NCBI RefSeq assembly: GCF_003116835.1
Contig: NZ_BFFO01000002.1
Coordinates: 1 to 64,000 of the forward strand
DNA: 64,000 nucleotides
Direction of reading: 5' to 3'
Origin: Lactococcus termiticola
Lineage (GTDB): Bacteria > Bacillota > Bacilli > Lactobacillales > Streptococcaceae
Both the position numbers and the translations under genes were made by a program. Shown here piece by piece: positions 61,800-64,000 of the stretch; the first letter of the stretch is position 1, and every line of letters starts with the position of its first letter. Below the pieces are notes generated by a model. The model had not been told where the DNA came from, ran no database searches, and saw nothing but the letters and a program-made list of their open reading frames with translations.

Positions 61800-64000
61800 A
61801 TGACGCGATATGCGGTGGTTGACCTCGAAGCAACCGATGCCCATAGCAGGGATAATAAAATCATACAAATTGGGATTACACTCATCGAAGATGGGGCAAT
61901 CACCAAGACCTACGCCAGCAATGTGAATCCGCATGAGAAGCTGGCCTACCATATTAAAGAATTAACTGGCCTAAAAGACAAGGACTTGAAGAAGGCCCCT
62001 GACTTTTCAGACATTGCCAAAGATGTTCATCGTTTTATCGGCGATGCTGTTTTTGTTGCCCACAATGCTAAATTTGACTATGAACTTTTATCAAAAAGCC
62101 TCTTTCGGGAGGGCCTTTCGCTGGACCTGGCACGTGTAGACACAGTCGACCTGGTCAGGGTCTTCTATCCCAGCTTTGAACGTTATGGCTTGGAATTTCT
62201 TGGCGAGGCTTTAGACTTGAGCCATGACCGGCCCCATGAGGCCTTATCCGATGCCTATGCGACGGCTGAGCTCTTGCTTAAAATCCAAGAGCGGGCTAGA
62301 AAACTGCCCACAGCAGTCTTAGAGGAGATATTAAGACATGCTGACAATCTTCTCTATGAAACGAAAGACTTTTTAAGAGAACAGCTGGCCTACACGAGCG
62401 AAAAGCCTAAGGGCATGAAGGTCCTGGGCAATCTGGCGACGGTCAAGACCAGACGGCCACGACTATCTAAGCGGGCCAAGGCCTTAACACCAGACTTTGA
62501 CGAGAATATCCAGGTCCTCGGCCTAAAGAAGCGGGAGCAACAAGCTGACCTTGCCAGCTGTATTACAAAAGAGCTGGCAGAAGCTGTCCCAAGCTTTATT
62601 GAGGCGGCAACAGGGACCGGAAAGACCTATGCTTATCTCTTGAGCTTCCTTGCTGAGGGCCGAAGATTGGTCGTCTCAACGCCGACCAAGATCCTCCAAG
62701 AGCAGTTGATGAGCTCAGTTGCCCCACAGCTCAAAGGCAAGTTCGGGACGAGCTTTGCCAAGCTCATAGGGACGCAAAATTATCTCTCATTAGAGAAGTT
62801 TTCACGTGCCCTCAGAGACAATACCGAGGGTAAGAATTTTGAAATTTTTAAGATGAAGGTCCTGGTCTGGCTGACGGAGAGCCGGACGGGCGACCTGTCT
62901 GAGCTCTCGACCACGCTGACTAACAAGGACTATTTTGACGAGATTGCCCATGACGGGGTCTGGTCTGAGCGGGAGCTCCATGCTAAGGAAGACTTTTGGA
63001 TGCGGGCCCAGAAAGAAGCCAAGCAGGCCGATGTTATCGTGGTTAACCATGCCTATCTGATCGAACGCCTGGCTGACTATCCTGAGACCTTCCTAGAAGA
63101 CCGGGTCCTGGTCGTTGATGAGGCCCAACAGCTTTTTGCGATTATGGAAAATCTTAATCAAAAGTCAGTAAAATTGACTGACGAATTGATTAAGGTTGAT
63201 GCTTCGAGCTCACATCTGGTCAAACGCCTGCAGGAAAGCTTGGTTTATCAGCTTTCTAAGAAGGAGCTCGACATTGAAAAAATCAATATGGATGCGACTG
63301 AGCTGGGCCTGACTGAGCTTTCTGATTTGACCAGCGATAGCGAGCGTTTTGTCTGGATTGAAGACAATAGAATCATCAGCTCAACGACGGACTTTTATGA
63401 CTTTGCCAAGCTGATTCCATCGGGCACCAAGACCTATATGCTGGGGGCAAGCCTCTCGCTTTCTGATGACGACCCGGTCTTTCCTGGCCTCTTGGGCTTT
63501 AGCCACTATGACTTTTTCAAGTTTCCCAGCCAGCAGGTCTCCAATCAAAAAATATCAGTGATATTAGACGGCCCTCCTGTAAAAAATACGACAAATTTAG
63601 CTTATGCACAATATCTGGCTGAAAAGGCCAAGCTCTTGAGCAAGAAGAAGCTACCGATCCTCATGCTCTTTACCTCGAGGCAGAGCCTGATTCAGACGGC
63701 CGAGGAGATGACAAAATTAAAACTCAATTTCTTGGCCCAGGACATCCAGGGGACGGCCGAGCAAGTCAAACGCAAGTTTGACAAGGGCGAGGCTCAAATC
63801 CTGATGGGGCTGGGCTCATTTTGGGAAGGGGTTGACTTTGCCCAGCAGGACCGGCTCCTGCTCATGATTGCAAGACTGCCCTTTGCGACGCCAGAAGACA
63901 TTCTCACAAAAAAATATGCCAGTCGATTTAAGAATCCCTTTTACGACTTTAATGTGCCGATGGCCAGCCTGAAAATCCAGCAGGCCATGGGCCGGATCAA
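61800..64000 (+). CDS. dinG: DinG-type exonuclease/helicase, runs off the window
   Basis: The frame is open from ATG 61800 to the window end (733 complete codons, no stop). The N-terminal domain (about 1-170) is a DEDDh 3'-5' exonuclease like the DNA polymerase III epsilon subunit (VVDLEATD, AHNAKFDYELL, HEALSDAYATAEL). A superfamily 2 helicase domain follows, with Walker A EAATGTGKT near 269, a DEAQ box (VVDEAQQ) and the C-terminal motif GSFWEGVDF. The four-Cys iron-sulfur cluster of E. coli DinG is absent, as in other Firmicute DinG proteins. GGTGG lies upstream. Confidence 0.92.
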   Translation, partial: MTRYAVVDLEATDAHSRDNKIIQIGITLIEDGAITKTYASNVNPHEKLAYHIKELTGLKDKDLKKAPDFSDIAKDVHRFIGDAVFVAHNAKFDYELLSKSLFREGLSLDLARVDTVDLVRVFYPSFERYGLEFLGEALDLSHDRPHEALSDAYATAELLLKIQERARKLPTAVLEEILRHADNLLYETKDFLREQLAYTSEKPKGMKVLGNLATVKTRRPRLSKRAKALTPDFDENIQVLGLKKREQQADLASCITKELAEAVPSFIEAATGTGKTYAYLLSFLAEGRRLVVSTPTKILQEQLMSSVAPQLKGKFGTSFAKLIGTQNYLSLEKFSRALRDNTEGKNFEIFKMKVLVWLTESRTGDLSELSTTLTNKDYFDEIAHDGVWSERELHAKEDFWMRAQKEAKQADVIVVNHAYLIERLADYPETFLEDRVLVVDEAQQLFAIMENLNQKSVKLTDELIKVDASSSHLVKRLQESLVYQLSKKELDIEKINMDATELGLTELSDLTSDSERFVWIEDNRIISSTTDFYDFAKLIPSGTKTYMLGASLSLSDDDPVFPGLLGFSHYDFFKFPSQQVSNQKISVILDGPPVKNTTNLAYAQYLAEKAKLLSKKKLPILMLFTSRQSLIQTAEEMTKLKLNFLAQDIQGTAEQVKRKFDKGEAQILMGLGSFWEGVDFAQQDRLLLMIARLPFATPEDILTKKYASRFKNPFYDFNVPMASLKIQQAMGRI

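Noticed and set aside
1-64000. CRISPR array, integrase, tRNA cluster or replication origin
   Set aside because: No regularly spaced direct repeats, Cas proteins, site-specific recombinases, tRNA cloverleaves or DnaA-box clusters were seen on either strand.

Overview
The window reads as the chromosome of a lactic-acid bacterium of the family Streptococcaceae, most likely Lactococcus in the broad sense. Reasons: the fatty-acid gene order fabT-fabH-acpP-fabD-fabG-fabF-accB-fabZ-accC-accD-accA without fabK, pyruvate formate-lyase, a purine regulon with classical lactococcal PurBoxes (consensus AWWWCCGAACWWT), several Spx-type proteins and an IS3-family element. GC content looks higher than in L. 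lactis. Four tandem FemABX-type genes point to an amino-acid peptidoglycan cross-bridge rather than the D-Asp bridge of L. lactis, so the L. raffinolactis/plantarum/piscium side of the group is a reasonable inference. The species cannot be fixed from the sequence alone.

Layout. 1-356: right end of an IS3-family element. 556-9787: complete type II fatty-acid synthesis and acetyl-CoA carboxylase operon, with two extra small membrane proteins inside it. 9.9-11.0 kb: an unknown single-pass membrane protein and a lipoprotein gene cut off by a second, inverted copy of the same IS (10964-12196). 12.2-17.3 kb: MoaF-like protein, hprK, lgt, a structured intergenic RNA candidate, pflB. 17.37-17.99 kb: a non-coding, deeply nested palindromic element. 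18.0-30.0 kb: Spx-like protein, msrB, purCSQL, purF, purMN, an L-lactate dehydrogenase, coaE-rpmG, purH. 30.2-43.5 kb: ispA-tlyA-argR-recN-DUF805, proB followed by four fem genes, a DMT-type membrane protein, a DUF1054 gene, aroC. 43.5-49 kb: yxeA, a 42-residue membrane peptide and a BceAB-type ABC transporter, then aroD and purB. 49-55 kb: PRD regulator, ascorbate-type PTS, transketolase. 55-59 kb: ArsR-type regulator plus MFS exporter, a self-standing small RNA candidate, and RNase J2 behind a 375-nt structured leader. 59.2-64 kb: alr, spx, a second cruciform-like palindrome, a UspA gene on the minus strand, and dinG running off the end.

How it fits together: almost everything is housekeeping metabolism. 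FASII/ACC makes acyl-ACP, the purine genes convert PRPP to IMP and AMP, and hprK, the PTS, pflB and ldh set carbon flow. lgt, fem, alr and murein-related genes serve the envelope. The unusual content lies between genes: (a) the roughly 620-bp nested palindrome at 17.4-18.0 kb and a smaller relative at 61.0 kb, both carrying GCGAAGC mini-hairpins; (b) a 17-nt motif plus covarying helix shared by the lgt-pflB gap and the rnjB leader; (c) a promoter-to-terminator small RNA at 56.72-56.89 kb; (d) at least five genes whose -10 box lies only 6-7 nt before an ATG without a Shine-Dalgarno sequence, implying leaderless mRNAs; (e) PurBoxes in an exactly conserved register with the -10 boxes of purC, purF and purH. 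No tRNA, rRNA, CRISPR array, prophage or replication origin was recognised.
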